DNA of 64,000 nucleotides from Rhizobium sp. R711 (GCF_002211365.1 NZ_LOKZ01000034.1:62001-126000); one strand, 5' to 3'; counted from the stretch's first letter, positions 25,498 through 33,966 are shown. Numbers and translations: made by a program. Notes: generated from the sequence alone by a model not told the origin.

Positions 25498-26508
25498 ATG
25501 TTCGATAATCTCATGGGAGCCTATGGGAGCCGCTTCCTTCTCGCCGCCGGCGGCGTCGGCATAGCTCTATTGCTGCTGATTGTCGTGCTCTGGTTCATGC
25601 GAAACCGGGCGCCTTCGCCCTTCGTGCGGGGTGGCCGCAACCGTCAGCCACGGCTGCAGGTCCTCGATGCGGCGGCCGTCGATGCGCGCAGACGCCTCGT
25701 CCTCGTCCGCCGCGACGATGTCGAACATCTGATTATGATCGGCGGACCGACCGATATCGTCATCGAGAGCAAGATTGGCGAGGCCGCCGACAAGCCCGTA
25801 TCGCTCGAGACAGCTCAATCGGCCGCTGCGCCCGCGCCGGTTGCTACCCCCGTGATGTCACCACAGCTCGAGGCCCCGCCCGAGCAGCCGGCGCCTGTTC
25901 GCATCACGCAGGCGGAACCCCAGGATGCGCTACCGATCCGCAGCCATACGCCAGCTGAAGCTTACGTGCCCGACCGCGCGCCGATCGAAGCCCGCCCGGA
26001 ACCGGTTATCGTCGCCACGCCGCCCTCGCCTCCGCCCGTCATCGGCGAACGTGAGCGTGCCCCGCGTCCGGCACCATCATTCGAGCCACGCCCGGAACCG
26101 CGCCCGGCGCCGGCCCCGATCGAGGCCTCCGCTGCCGCAGACATTCTCGATTCGGCCCGCGAGCGTGTGCTTTCGCAACAGCGCATCGAGCCGCATGTCA
26201 CCCCTCCGTCGGTCCGGAGCGCGCCCGCGCCCGTGCAGCCCTCATCGGCATTCGTCGAGGTTGGCACGCTAGCGCCGGCTGCACAGCCGAGCGACTTCCA
26301 GCGCATCCTCGAGGAAGAAATGACAAGTACACTTGCCGCCGAGCGCATCGTGCCGACGCCACAGGTGCCCGCTGCAAGACCCGCTCCGGCGCCCGGTAAC
26401 CTGCCGCGCCGTGATCCTGACATGGCGCCGCTCACAGGTGCTGATGCCGCGCTTCAAAACGAAGTCGCACGCATCTTCGGCGAGATGAGCGTCAACCGCG
26501 ACAAGTAG
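25498..26508 (+). CDS. FliO-like membrane protein with Pro-rich tail
   Basis: A 336-residue protein with one N-terminal membrane span (about 13-34), then a short FliO-type domain (RLQVLDAAAVDARRRLVLV and a following GGPTDIVIE) up to about residue 97. The remaining 240 residues are rich in Pro, Ala, Glu and Arg and are probably disordered, with a final short helix (ALQNEVARIFGEMS). FliO helps assemble the flagellar export gate, but no flagellar genes are nearby, so a flagellar role is not shown. GAAGGGAG precedes the ATG. Confidence 0.72.
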   Translation: MFDNLMGAYGSRFLLAAGGVGIALLLLIVVLWFMRNRAPSPFVRGGRNRQPRLQVLDAAAVDARRRLVLVRRDDVEHLIMIGGPTDIVIESKIGEAADKPVSLETAQSAAAPAPVATPVMSPQLEAPPEQPAPVRITQAEPQDALPIRSHTPAEAYVPDRAPIEARPEPVIVATPPSPPPVIGERERAPRPAPSFEPRPEPRPAPAPIEASAAADILDSARERVLSQQRIEPHVTPPSVRSAPAPVQPSSAFVEVGTLAPAAQPSDFQRILEEEMTSTLAAERIVPTPQVPAARPAPAPGNLPRRDPDMAPLTGADAALQNEVARIFGEMSVNRDK

Positions 26509-26527
26509 GCGGGTCGATCCCAAAAAC

Positions 26528-26560
26528 AAAAGGGCACCGTGTTTCCGCGGTGCCCTTTTA
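26528..26560. terminator. Bidirectional terminator, FliO-like gene / dksA
   Basis: A perfect 12-bp stem AAAAGGGCACCG / CGGTGCCCTTTT between convergent genes, with A and T runs on the outer sides. Confidence 0.9.
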
Positions 26561-26575
26561 TCTTTTATGTCGGGA

Positions 26576-26995
26576 CTATTCGTCCCGGTAAACCTTTTCC
26601 CGGCGCTCGTGCCGCTCTTGAGCCTCGATGGAGAGCGTCGCGATCGGTCGAGCGTCAAGCCGCTTGAGACCGATTGGTTCGCCGGTCTCCTCGCAATAGC
26701 CGTAGGTGCCGTCTTCGATACGTTGCAGTGCTGCGTCGATCTTGGAAATCAGCTTTCTCTGGCGGTCGCGGGCACGCAGTTCGATAGCCCGGTCGGTTTC
26801 GGACGATGCCCTATCGGCAAGGTCCGGGTGGTTTGCGCTTTCCTCGGCCAAGTGGTCGAGGGTTTCGCGCGCCTCTCTGAGAATGTCGTTCTTCCAGGCG
26901 ACGAGCTTGGCTCTAAAGTAAGCCCGCTGATTGCCATTCATGAACTCTTCCTCTTCCGAGGGTACGTAGTTGCTAAGATCGATCTTCTCACTCAA
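26576..26995 (-). CDS. dksA: RNA polymerase-binding transcription factor DksA
   Basis: Secondary-channel factor that works with ppGpp in the stringent response. The coiled-coil tip motif DxxDxA is kept (Asp58, Asp61, Ala63). The zinc-finger positions align with E. coli, but only Cys101 remains; the others are Thr104, Ser122 and Ala125. I choose the TTG at 26995, which has AGGAGA six bases upstream and gives 139 residues beginning SEKIDLSNY; the ATG at 27016 would leave almost no leader after the predicted promoter. It converges on the FliO-like gene. Confidence 0.93.
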   Translation of the reverse strand: MSEKIDLSNYVPSEEEEFMNGNQRAYFRAKLVAWKNDILREARETLDHLAEESANHPDLADRASSETDRAIELRARDRQRKLISKIDAALQRIEDGTYGYCEETGEPIGLKRLDARPIATLSIEAQERHERREKVYRDE

Positions 26996-27031
26996 CGCGA
27001 TTCTCCTGAAGAACATCTCATCTGGCGGGTG

Positions 27032-27060
27032 TATATCGCGAGCACTACGGTTGATTCAAG
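27032..27060 (-). promoter_or_regulatory. Predicted dksA promoter
   Basis: On the minus strand CTTGAA, 17 bases, GATATA. Start of transcription would be near 27025, about 30 bases before the TTG start. The AT-rich stretch from 27060 to 27125 lies upstream. Confidence 0.45.
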
Positions 27061-27268
27061 CCAAATACGCTAGGTAAACAGTTTTTTAAATCTGTCATAT
27101 TTTTAAGCTAACAGGCTATTTTCTCACCCTTATTCCGCCGGATGCATATTCCTCTCCCGGTAACCCCATACTTTCCCAAGCCGGATTTAGGCGCGACACC
27201 TGCGGCCGCGGTTGACGCACGGGCCGCTCACCCGCTACTGAAAAAGTCCCTTCGACGTGGATTTTCCT

Positions 27269-27766
27269 ATGGCCGCAATCACGCCTCCGCCTTCCCGGAT
27301 TTATCTGCTGCGGCACGCCGAAGCCGCTTGGGCCGCACCTGGACAACGTGATTTCGACCGCCCGCTCAGCGACAAAGGCTATGCCGAGGCCGAACTCGTC
27401 GCCGACAGGGCCGCGGACAAGGGGTATCGGCCGGATCTCGTACTGAGTTCGACAGCGGCGCGTTGCCGGGACACGGCCGATGCCGTACATCGGGCCATGG
27501 GTTCCACACTCGACCTTCGTTTCGTCGACGAGCTTTATAATGCCTCACAGGACATCTATCTCGAGATCATCGATGCCCAGCAGGCGATCGACTCAGTCAT
27601 GCTGGTGGGCCACAACCCGACGATGGAGCAAACGCTGGAAGCGTTGATCGGCCACGAGGCACTCTGTCAGGCATTGCCGACCGGCTTTCCGACGGCCGGT
27701 CTTGTGGTTCTGGACTATGACGGTGTGTCGGCAGGCTGGCGTCTCGTCGATTTCGTGATCGACTAA
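27269..27766 (+). CDS. sixA: SixA-type histidine phosphatase
   Basis: A short histidine phosphatase superfamily protein (165 residues). The RHG-type motif is LLRHAEA with the nucleophile His16, and the second half has VMLVGHNPTMEQ with the second catalytic His. SixA in E. coli removes phosphate from His-containing phosphotransfer domains; other small members act on different substrates. No PTS or Hpt gene adjoins it, though an Hpt gene lies 7 kb away. The start could also be the ATG at 27257; neither has a strong ribosome-binding site. Confidence 0.85.
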   Translation: MAAITPPPSRIYLLRHAEAAWAAPGQRDFDRPLSDKGYAEAELVADRAADKGYRPDLVLSSTAARCRDTADAVHRAMGSTLDLRFVDELYNASQDIYLEIIDAQQAIDSVMLVGHNPTMEQTLEALIGHEALCQALPTGFPTAGLVVLDYDGVSAGWRLVDFVID

Positions 27767-27784
27767 GCTCTTTTCGCGGAACGT

Positions 27785-27813
27785 CTTTTCGCGTCGATCC
27801 GGGGTTCCTATAT
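27785..27813 (+). promoter_or_regulatory. Predicted promoter of ycjX-ycjF
   Basis: CTTTTC (27785-27790), 17 bases, and a perfect rhizobial -10 CTATAT (27808-27813). Transcription from about 27820 would rule out the TTG at 27817 as the ycjX start and support the one at 27844. Confidence 0.5.
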
Positions 27814-27843
27814 GGCTTGTCACGATACAACCGGGATTCCGCC

Positions 27844-29319
27844 TTGCCGCCCAGCCTGACCTCCTTCACCGATGACGCGCGCATCGCCCTCGACAATTTC
27901 GCGGACCGGGCATCTGGCCTGATCAATCCAACTGTGCGCCTTGGCGTCACCGGCCTATCGCGCTCTGGCAAGACCGTCTTCATTTCCTCCCTCGTCCACA
28001 ACCTGCTGCACGGCGGCCGGCTGCCGCTCTTCGAGCCAGTGCAGTCCGGTCGTGTCTCGGCGGTCCGGCTTGAGCAGCAGCCGGATGATGCAGTGCCGCG
28101 CTTCCAGTATGAAGATCACATCCGCTCCCTCGTGAAGGACCGCGTCTGGCCGGATTCCACACGCGCCATCTCGGAATTGCGCATCACACTCGAATATCAA
28201 AGTGCCAGCGGCTGGAATCGTCTCTTCTCGCCCGGTCGGTTGTCGATCGATATCGTCGATTATCCTGGTGAATGGCTGCTCGACCTGCCGCTGCTCGCAA
28301 AGAACTATCGCGCGTTCTGCGAGGAAACGATTGCCTTGGCCAAAACGGGCGTTCGCGCGGACCTTTCGCACGCTTGGCTGACACTCGCCCACACCGCGGA
28401 CATCAGTGCTCCCGCCGACGAAATGCGGGCCCGCGACCTTGCAACTTCCTTTGCCGATTACCTCAAAGCCTGCAAAGCAGACGAACGCTCGCTTTCCACG
28501 CTCCCACCCGGCCGCTTTCTATTGCCTGGCGACCTCGATGGCTCTCCCGCCCTGACCTTTGCGCCGCTCGCGCTTCCGCCCGAGGGCAAAGCACAAAAGG
28601 GATCGCTGTGGGCGATGATGGAACGACGCTACGAGGCCTATAAATCGGTCGTCGTGAAGCCTTTCTTTCGCGAGCACTTTGCCCGTCTCGACAGGCAGAT
28701 CGTGCTGGTCGATGCGCTGCAAGCCATCAACCGTGGCCCCGAGGCGGTACAGGACCTCGAACGCGCCCTGACGGACGTTCTTGCATGCTTCCGACCAGGC
28801 ACGAATTCCTGGCTGTCTTCATTGCTTGGCCGCCGCATCGACCGCGTCCTGGTTGCCGCGACCAAGGCCGACCACCTGCATCATGAAAGCCACGACCGGC
28901 TCGACGCCCTCACCCGCCGCCTGGTTGAGCGCGCAGCTGAGCGCATTGGAATGGCGGGGGCAGGAATCGACGTCATGGCACTTGCCTCTGTCCGCGCCAC
29001 CCGCGAAGCGACAGTGAAACGCAACGGTCATGACCTCCCGGTCATCGTCGGGACACCGATGGAGGGAGAAACCATTGGTGGTGAACGTTTCGATGGCCAT
29101 AGGAAGACGGCGATATTTCCGGGAGACCTTCCTGCGGACCCGGAGAACCTGTTCGAGCGAATCGAATCTGGAGAGCCCGACACCTCGCTGCCCGATATAA
29201 ATGTCGTGCGCTTTCGTCCACCGCACCTCGAAGAAACGGGCGGCGGCATAAAGCTTTCGGTCCCACATATTCGCCTCGACCGCGCCATGCAGTTTCTGTT
29301 CGGAGATCGCCTCGCATGA
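27844..29319 (+). CDS. YcjX-like P-loop NTPase
   Basis: A 491-residue protein of the YcjX (DUF463) family with Walker A GLSRSGKT at residues 37-44, IVDYPGEWLLD in the middle and ATKADHLHHESHDRL as a GTPase-like NKxD-type element. The function is not established; in gamma-proteobacteria ycjX-ycjF belong to stress or phage-shock-associated loci. It overlaps ycjF by four bases (ATGA), a sign of coupling. Start is TTG at 27844; TTG at 27817 is the alternative but lies at the predicted transcription start. Confidence 0.9.
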   Translation: MPPSLTSFTDDARIALDNFADRASGLINPTVRLGVTGLSRSGKTVFISSLVHNLLHGGRLPLFEPVQSGRVSAVRLEQQPDDAVPRFQYEDHIRSLVKDRVWPDSTRAISELRITLEYQSASGWNRLFSPGRLSIDIVDYPGEWLLDLPLLAKNYRAFCEETIALAKTGVRADLSHAWLTLAHTADISAPADEMRARDLATSFADYLKACKADERSLSTLPPGRFLLPGDLDGSPALTFAPLALPPEGKAQKGSLWAMMERRYEAYKSVVVKPFFREHFARLDRQIVLVDALQAINRGPEAVQDLERALTDVLACFRPGTNSWLSSLLGRRIDRVLVAATKADHLHHESHDRLDALTRRLVERAAERIGMAGAGIDVMALASVRATREATVKRNGHDLPVIVGTPMEGETIGGERFDGHRKTAIFPGDLPADPENLFERIESGEPDTSLPDINVVRFRPPHLEETGGGIKLSVPHIRLDRAMQFLFGDRLA

Positions 29320-30395
29320 TCAAGCCACCATCCGAACAGCCGGTCCACCGCGCGCCGGCCGCGTTTTCTTATGAAGAGGACCCAGCGGTCCGACCGACAA
29401 TCGAGACCAAACACCGCCAGCGAAAGCCAGGCAGCTTCACCGACGAGGTCGTGCTGACCGCCGACGAGGACGATCCATTCCTCAATCCTGAAAAGGATGT
29501 CCCTCCCGTGCCGGGCGCCGTTCCCCGCAAGCGCGGCACGTCGTTTGCGAAAATCGCAGCGGCCGCATTCGGCATTCTCTTCTCGCTTGCCTTCGGCCTT
29601 TGGACCGACAGTCTTATCCGCAATCTTTTCAGCCGCGCCGATTGGCTGGGCTATGCGGCGCTCGCGGCGCTGGCGATCGGCGTTCTGGCTGTGATTGCCA
29701 TCGTTGTTCGCGAAACAGCCGGAATGATGCGATTGACGGCTGTGCAGGGGATCAAGGCGGAAGCGGAGACCGCCATGGTCGAGGCTAAGCCGGCGAAGGC
29801 GCGCGCACTGGTCAAGCGCCTGGAAACCTTGCTGTCCGACAAGCCCGAGACGGCAAAAGGCCGAGCCACTCTCAAGGCGGCGGAAGCTGATATCATCGAC
29901 GCGCCACACCTCATTGCCCTCGCGGAACGCGAACTCCTGGCCCCGCTCGACAGGCAAGCCCGAGCTCTGATCGTCAATGCATCGAAAAGGGTCTCCATCG
30001 TCACCGCTGTCAGCCCACGCGCCATCGTCGATCTGCTCTACGTACTTTATGAAGCTGCCCGACTCGTTCGCGCGATGGCGGAGCTCTACGGCGGTCGGCC
30101 TGGCACACTCGGCATGATCCGACTCATGCGAGATGTTCTGGCGCATCTCGCCGTTACCGGCTCAATCGCTGTCGGCGACAGCCTTGTGCAGCAGGTGCTC
30201 GGCCATGGACTGGCCTCGAAACTGTCGGCGCGCCTTGGCGAGGGCGTCATCAACGGCCTGATGACCGCCCGCATCGGAATCGCTGCCATGGATCTCTGCC
30301 GTCCCCTTTCCTTCCATGCCCTGAAACGTCCGGGAATCGGCGACTTCATCGGCGATTTGACTCCCTCGATGACGTCGCGCGACAAGAATTCCTGA
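29316..30395 (+). CDS. YcjF/UPF0283 family inner-membrane protein
   Basis: A 359-residue membrane protein of the TIGR01620 type. A charged N-terminal 80 residues with repeated acidic patches precede two membrane spans (about 80-100 and 108-130), then a soluble domain with LVKRLETLLSD and the conserved RVSIVTAVSPRAIVD region. Homologues always sit beside YcjX, as here with a 4-bp overlap, and the pair presumably form a membrane complex. The exact role is unknown. Confidence 0.88.
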   Translation: MIKPPSEQPVHRAPAAFSYEEDPAVRPTIETKHRQRKPGSFTDEVVLTADEDDPFLNPEKDVPPVPGAVPRKRGTSFAKIAAAAFGILFSLAFGLWTDSLIRNLFSRADWLGYAALAALAIGVLAVIAIVVRETAGMMRLTAVQGIKAEAETAMVEAKPAKARALVKRLETLLSDKPETAKGRATLKAAEADIIDAPHLIALAERELLAPLDRQARALIVNASKRVSIVTAVSPRAIVDLLYVLYEAARLVRAMAELYGGRPGTLGMIRLMRDVLAHLAVTGSIAVGDSLVQQVLGHGLASKLSARLGEGVINGLMTARIGIAAMDLCRPLSFHALKRPGIGDFIGDLTPSMTSRDKNS

Positions 30396-30606
30396 GAATT
30401 GACGGTTTTGTTGCGCCCCGCCGCGTCTCAAACACGGCGTGGAAATACTTGTCGTGAATTCAATACTCTACCGCCACACTCTCACATTCCGCCAACTGCG
30501 AAAACGCCCCGCTCGTCAGTGTTTTCGGATGACGGGAAACCAACTGTTAACCATTATTCGGCAAAACTTGGCACCAGTTAAGCGATGGTGTCGCCAGGGA
30601 AAATCC

Positions 30607-31158
30607 ATGTATTCGCGCAAGTTTCTTCTTCTTTTCGGGCTCGCTGCGGTGGCGCTGTCACCAGTCGCCGACATGGCCCCGTCCGCGACAGCTGCAACAC
30701 GTGACAAAGCCTTCTTCGAGTCCGTCGCCGGCACCTGGCGAGGTCCCGGCGAGATCGTTGCCGGCAAGTACAAAGGCACGAAATTCACCTGCAATCTCGT
30801 AGGGGAACCGGTCAGCGCGGGCGGCACGGGTATCAAGCTTGACGGAAGTTGCAGGGTTGGTGTCTTCAAGCAGCCGATGACGGCGCTCATCACGCAGTCC
30901 GGCAGTTCCTATAAGGGCAAGTTCCTTGATGGTGCCGATGGCAAGGGTCTCGACGTCGTTTCGGGTGCGGTAACGCAGGATACGGTGGTCGTCGGCCTCA
31001 ACCGCTCCAAGCTGAACGGCGCTATGATTGCTCGCGTCAAAGACGACAAGACCATGAACGTTACCGTTTCCGTTAAGGTCGAAAGCCAGATGATCCCGGT
31101 CATCGGCCTGACGCTTACGCGCCAACTCGACGAAATCGCCGTCGGCTCCGTCGAATAA
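30607..31158 (+). CDS. Secreted hypothetical protein, beta-rich
   Basis: A 183-residue exported protein. The ATG at 30607 follows AGGGAAA and opens a signal peptide (MYSRKFLLLFGLAAVALS, cleavage near ATAATRD). The mature chain alternates hydrophobic and polar residues in many short strands and contains two Cys (FTCNLVG and GSCRVG) about 24 apart that may form a disulfide. It looks like a small beta-barrel or lipocalin-like fold beginning FFESVAGTWRGPGEI. I do not recognise a named family. A strong terminator follows, and the gene converges on folK. Confidence 0.78.
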   Translation: MYSRKFLLLFGLAAVALSPVADMAPSATAATRDKAFFESVAGTWRGPGEIVAGKYKGTKFTCNLVGEPVSAGGTGIKLDGSCRVGVFKQPMTALITQSGSSYKGKFLDGADGKGLDVVSGAVTQDTVVVGLNRSKLNGAMIARVKDDKTMNVTVSVKVESQMIPVIGLTLTRQLDEIAVGSVE

Positions 31159-31176
31159 TTCCAACGCGTACCTGAA

Positions 31177-31203
31177 AGCGGCGGATTTCCCGCCGCTTTT
31201 TTG
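31177..31203 (+). terminator. Terminator after the secreted hypothetical gene
   Basis: AGCGGCGG pairs with CCGCCGCT around six bases and is followed by TTTTTTTG; its T tract reaches the end of folK, which converges from the right. Confidence 0.9.
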
Positions 31204-31205
31204 TT

Positions 31206-31724
31206 TCAGACGGTATGCCACCAAGTGCTGCGGTCATCGGCAACCTCGATCCCCTGCACATCAGCCTTCATCAGCCATTCGCGAACCGGTGCCCCATTGA
31301 CGAGCAGTTTCGGAGCAAAGTCGGCAAGCGGCATCAACACGAAGCCACGGTCCGTCATGCGCGGGTGCGGGAGTTCGAGACGCGGCGCCGATTGCACCAC
31401 ATCGGCATAGGTCAGGATATCGATATCGAGTGTTCGCGGTCCCCACCGCTCGATGCGCTCTCGTTTCATCCCTCGTTCGATATCGAGGCAGACGTCGAGA
31501 AGCGCCTCTGGAGCAAGCGTTGTCTGGACTTCAGCGCAAGCGTTGAAGAAATAGGACTGGTCGGTTTTGCCCCAGGGCGGCGTACGATAGAGCCGCGACA
31601 CCGCTACCACCCGGCAATCGGACCGTCGGTCAAGCGCTCTTAGTGCGACCGCCATCGCATGGACGGGCTCGCCGAGATTGCCGCCGAGGCCAAGTGTTGC
31701 GGTCTTGAAAACGGACTCAGGCAA
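31206..31724 (-). CDS. folK: HPPK, folate pathway pyrophosphokinase
   Basis: 2-Amino-4-hydroxy-6-hydroxymethyldihydropteridine pyrophosphokinase, 172 residues. It transfers pyrophosphate from ATP to 6-hydroxymethyl-7,8-dihydropterin in the cytoplasm. Signatures are LGLGGNLGEP at the start, RWGPRTLDIDIL (the metal-binding and ATP site) and LPHPRMTDRGFVLMPL. Its start overlaps the end of folB by 8 bp, so the last gene of folP-folB-folK is translationally coupled. Confidence 0.95.
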   Translation of the reverse strand: MPESVFKTATLGLGGNLGEPVHAMAVALRALDRRSDCRVVAVSRLYRTPPWGKTDQSYFFNACAEVQTTLAPEALLDVCLDIERGMKRERIERWGPRTLDIDILTYADVVQSAPRLELPHPRMTDRGFVLMPLADFAPKLLVNGAPVREWLMKADVQGIEVADDRSTWWHTV

Positions 31725-32085
31725 AGTGTTCGATGCTCACCTGGACGAAATCCAGAACACCCGGCACCGGCGCGTTCGGCTTGCGGACAGTAATCTTTGC
31801 ACGCTTGACCTGCGGAAACTTTGCGCAAAGTCCTTTTGCTATATCAAGGGCAAGCGCCTCGATAAGGTAGCGACGCTTGCCTGTGACAATCTCCTCGATC
31901 ACCGTGAAGGCGATACCGTAGTTGACCGTATCGTTGATGGAATCGCTCTCTAGAGCATCGCCGGCAATGACTTCGAGCTCGGCATCCACAAAGAAGCGCT
32001 GGCCGAGGAACTCCTCCTCGTCGTGAACGCCGTGGCGGGCAAAGAACGCACAGTTCTGAAGCGTGATTGTGTAAGTGGTGCTCAT
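31717..32085 (-). CDS. folB: Dihydroneopterin aldolase
   Basis: A 122-residue aldolase of the tunnelling fold that converts 7,8-dihydroneopterin to the hydroxymethyl pterin used by FolK. It contains CAFFARHGVHDEEEFLGQRF, including the substrate-binding Glu region, and a C-terminal KITVRKPNAPVPGVLDFV. It overlaps folP by four bases (ATGA) and folK by eight. Confidence 0.95.
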   Translation of the reverse strand: MSTTYTITLQNCAFFARHGVHDEEEFLGQRFFVDAELEVIAGDALESDSINDTVNYGIAFTVIEEIVTGKRRYLIEALALDIAKGLCAKFPQVKRAKITVRKPNAPVPGVLDFVQVSIEHFA

Positions 32086-32954
32086 GCCGAGTGTCCTTGC
32101 TCCAAACTATAGCGCGCCGCGAGCATAGCATCAGCGATGGCCAAAGCATCCCTGTTGATTGCGACATCGTGCACACGAAAAATGACCGCTCCGGAAAGAC
32201 GCAGCAACACGCTCGTCGCTGCCGTTCCTGCGTCCCGGTCGGCGGCTTCCCTGCCCGTGATGGCGCCGACAAAACGCTTGCGCGATGTCCCGGCAAGCAG
32301 CGGTAATCCAAGGCGGTGAAGTTCGCCGAAACGCACCATCAGCTCAATATTCTCTTCGGTATCCTTCGCAAAGCCGAAGCCCGGATCCAACACGATGCGA
32401 TCCCTTGCGACCCCCGCGACCGATGCGATTTCGAGCGAGCGTTGCAGGAAGAGAAACTGGTCGGCGATCACGTCGGCAAGCTTCTCCCGTTCGCGGCCCG
32501 TGTGCATCAGGCACAGTCCTGCGCCGGTATCAGCAGCGATCTTTCCGATCTCCGGCTCCTTCTGCAATCCGAATACGTCATTGATAACATGCGCTCCCGC
32601 GCTGACCGCAAGCCGGGCGGTCTCGGCCCGATAGGTGTCGATCGAGATCAACGCATCGGTCTTGCTGCGCAACGCCTCGATCACCGGCAGGACTCGTGCC
32701 TGCTCTTGCAGGGGAGTGACGATATCCGCGCCGGGACGTGTCGACTCGCCGCCGATATCGATGATCTGAGCCCCCTCCTCGGCGGCCTGAAGCGCGTGCG
32801 CAACAGCGGCATCGACAGTGTCGTAACGTCCGCCATCAGAGAAGGAATCCGGCGTCGCGTTGACGATCGCCATAATAACGGCGCGTGTGCCCAGTTCTAT
32901 CTCACGGCCATGCCCGACGCGCCAGAAACTGCTCCCAAGCTGTGCCAACGGCAA
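32082..32954 (-). CDS. folP: Dihydropteroate synthase
   Basis: Joins p-aminobenzoate to the pterin pyrophosphate made by FolK; the sulfonamide target. TIM-barrel protein of 290 residues with IVNATPDSFSDGG, IDIGGESTRPGA and VLDPGFGFAKDTEENIELM. It is the first gene of the folP-folB-folK operon. The start is TTG at 32954 behind AGGA; no ATG lies nearby before the first conserved motif, so the non-ATG start seems real. Confidence 0.94.
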   Translation of the reverse strand: MPLAQLGSSFWRVGHGREIELGTRAVIMAIVNATPDSFSDGGRYDTVDAAVAHALQAAEEGAQIIDIGGESTRPGADIVTPLQEQARVLPVIEALRSKTDALISIDTYRAETARLAVSAGAHVINDVFGLQKEPEIGKIAADTGAGLCLMHTGREREKLADVIADQFLFLQRSLEIASVAGVARDRIVLDPGFGFAKDTEENIELMVRFGELHRLGLPLLAGTSRKRFVGAITGREAADRDAGTAATSVLLRLSGAVIFRVHDVAINRDALAIADAMLAARYSLEQGHSA

Positions 32955-33032
32955 TTCATCCTATCGATCGAAAAAGGCGCCAACCATATTGCGCTGGCCG
33001 TGCCTATGCCCCAAGCTCCGCCAAACTTCAAC

Positions 33033-33674
33033 ATGAGTATCTGCAGAATGCTTTCCGTACCGCGTTATATGCCCTTCGTGCTGGGGTTTTCCATGGTCGT
33101 ACCAGCGTGTCCTCCGGCCTCTGCCGCCGTCATTGCGACCAAGAGCTACTCCTACTTCGCGATCGGGGGCAAAACCGCGGATCAGCTCGATCAACAGCTG
33201 AGCTCCAACGGACCGACGGCAAGCGGGTCGTCAGCCCGCCATCCCGGCGCGACCAAAATCCGTTTTGGCGGCGACGCCACCTATGTCCAGACGGGCGGCA
33301 AGTGCAAGGTTGGCAACGCCAAGGTAACGGTCCATACGCAGATTATCCTGCCGCGCTGGACAAACCGCAAAGGCGCCAGCAAACAGCTCTCTATGGTCTG
33401 GGATGCACTCTCGAGCGACATTAAGCGCCACGAAGAACGCCATGCCGAAATTGCCCGAAACCAGGCGCGCGTCATGGAAAGACAGATTCTCGCTCTACCG
33501 CCACAACCCAATTGCGAGCGGATGCAGGAACTCGTCACCGACGTATCGACGCGCGGCATCGAGGAACACGATCGGCTGCAGGCCCGATTCGACCGAGTCG
33601 AAGCTGCCAATTTCGAGAATCGGATGATGAGGTTGCTCGACCACCGGCTAAAAAAATCCGGCGGCGCAAGATAG
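33033..33674 (+). CDS. DUF922 family secreted putative zinc protease
   Basis: A 213-residue protein with an N-terminal hydrophobic signal (around MPFVLGFSMVVPACPPAS), so likely exported. The core has a putative metal site HEERH in DIKRHEERHAEIA, which is an HExxH pattern, plus an Asn/Cys-rich loop PQPNCERMQELV. This matches the DUF922 group, proposed to be secreted metallopeptidases. Three in-frame ATGs (33033, 33048, 33069) are possible; the long upstream open frame is antisense to folP. It is divergent from folP and ends upstream of the candidate sRNA. Confidence 0.75.
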   Translation: MSICRMLSVPRYMPFVLGFSMVVPACPPASAAVIATKSYSYFAIGGKTADQLDQQLSSNGPTASGSSARHPGATKIRFGGDATYVQTGGKCKVGNAKVTVHTQIILPRWTNRKGASKQLSMVWDALSSDIKRHEERHAEIARNQARVMERQILALPPQPNCERMQELVTDVSTRGIEEHDRLQARFDRVEAANFENRMMRLLDHRLKKSGGAR

Positions 33675-33796
33675 CCGATTCTTGGGTCAAAAACGATCAC
33701 AGAAGTTTAGCCGCGCAACAAAACTTGTGTGAAACCGCTGTCGCCCCAGTGTTTTAGTGGTTATTTCTCGGTCTAGCTAAATCAACCACAACGCGG

Positions 33797-33802
33797 TAAT
33801 AT
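33797..33802 (+). promoter_or_regulatory. Possible -10 element of the candidate sRNA
   Basis: TAATAT lies about seven bases before the first hairpin of the candidate RNA. No good -35 is seen 17 bases upstream (TAGCTA). Confidence 0.3.
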
Positions 33803-33808
33803 TCAAAC

Positions 33809-33950
33809 ATTCGAAAGTTCAGGTCGGCAAGCTCGAACTTTCGCTCCTGGGTTCTCCTGGCGCGTTGCGAAGCCGCGGATGATCCTCCCTCGTCCGTAGG
33901 TAATGCGCCTACCTCGCCTCGCTCGTCTAACGGCCAGCGAGGCTTTTTTT
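33809..33950 (+). ncRNA. Candidate trans-acting small RNA with an anti-Shine-Dalgarno loop
   Basis: Between DUF922 and the ferredoxin gene lies a noncoding stretch with ordered hairpins and a terminator. Hairpin 1 has a perfect stem CGAAAGTTC / GAACTTTCG at about 33812-33843. A single-stranded CTCCTGG-rich part follows. Hairpin 2 (GGATGA / TCGTCC near 33877-33894) exposes TCCTCCC in its loop, complementary to a ribosome-binding site. A GTAGG/CCTAC mini-hairpin comes next and a strong terminator closes it. The layout is like alphaproteobacterial sRNAs that use CCUCC loops; I cannot say which family, or prove transcription. Confidence 0.6.
33916..33950 (+). terminator. Terminator of the candidate sRNA
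   Basis: GCCTCGCT pairs with AGCGAGGC around a 12-base loop and is followed by seven T. On the minus strand there is no T tract, so it serves plus-strand transcripts only. Confidence 0.9.
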
Positions 33951-33966
33951 GGGGAGTGCAGTGAAA

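Noticed and set aside
29028..30146. A 372-codon open frame opposite ycjX/ycjF
   Set aside because: Shadow frame spanning two real coupled genes.
33809..33950. 6S RNA
   Set aside because: 6S needs one long closing stem with a central bubble; here there are separate hairpins and the ends do not pair.
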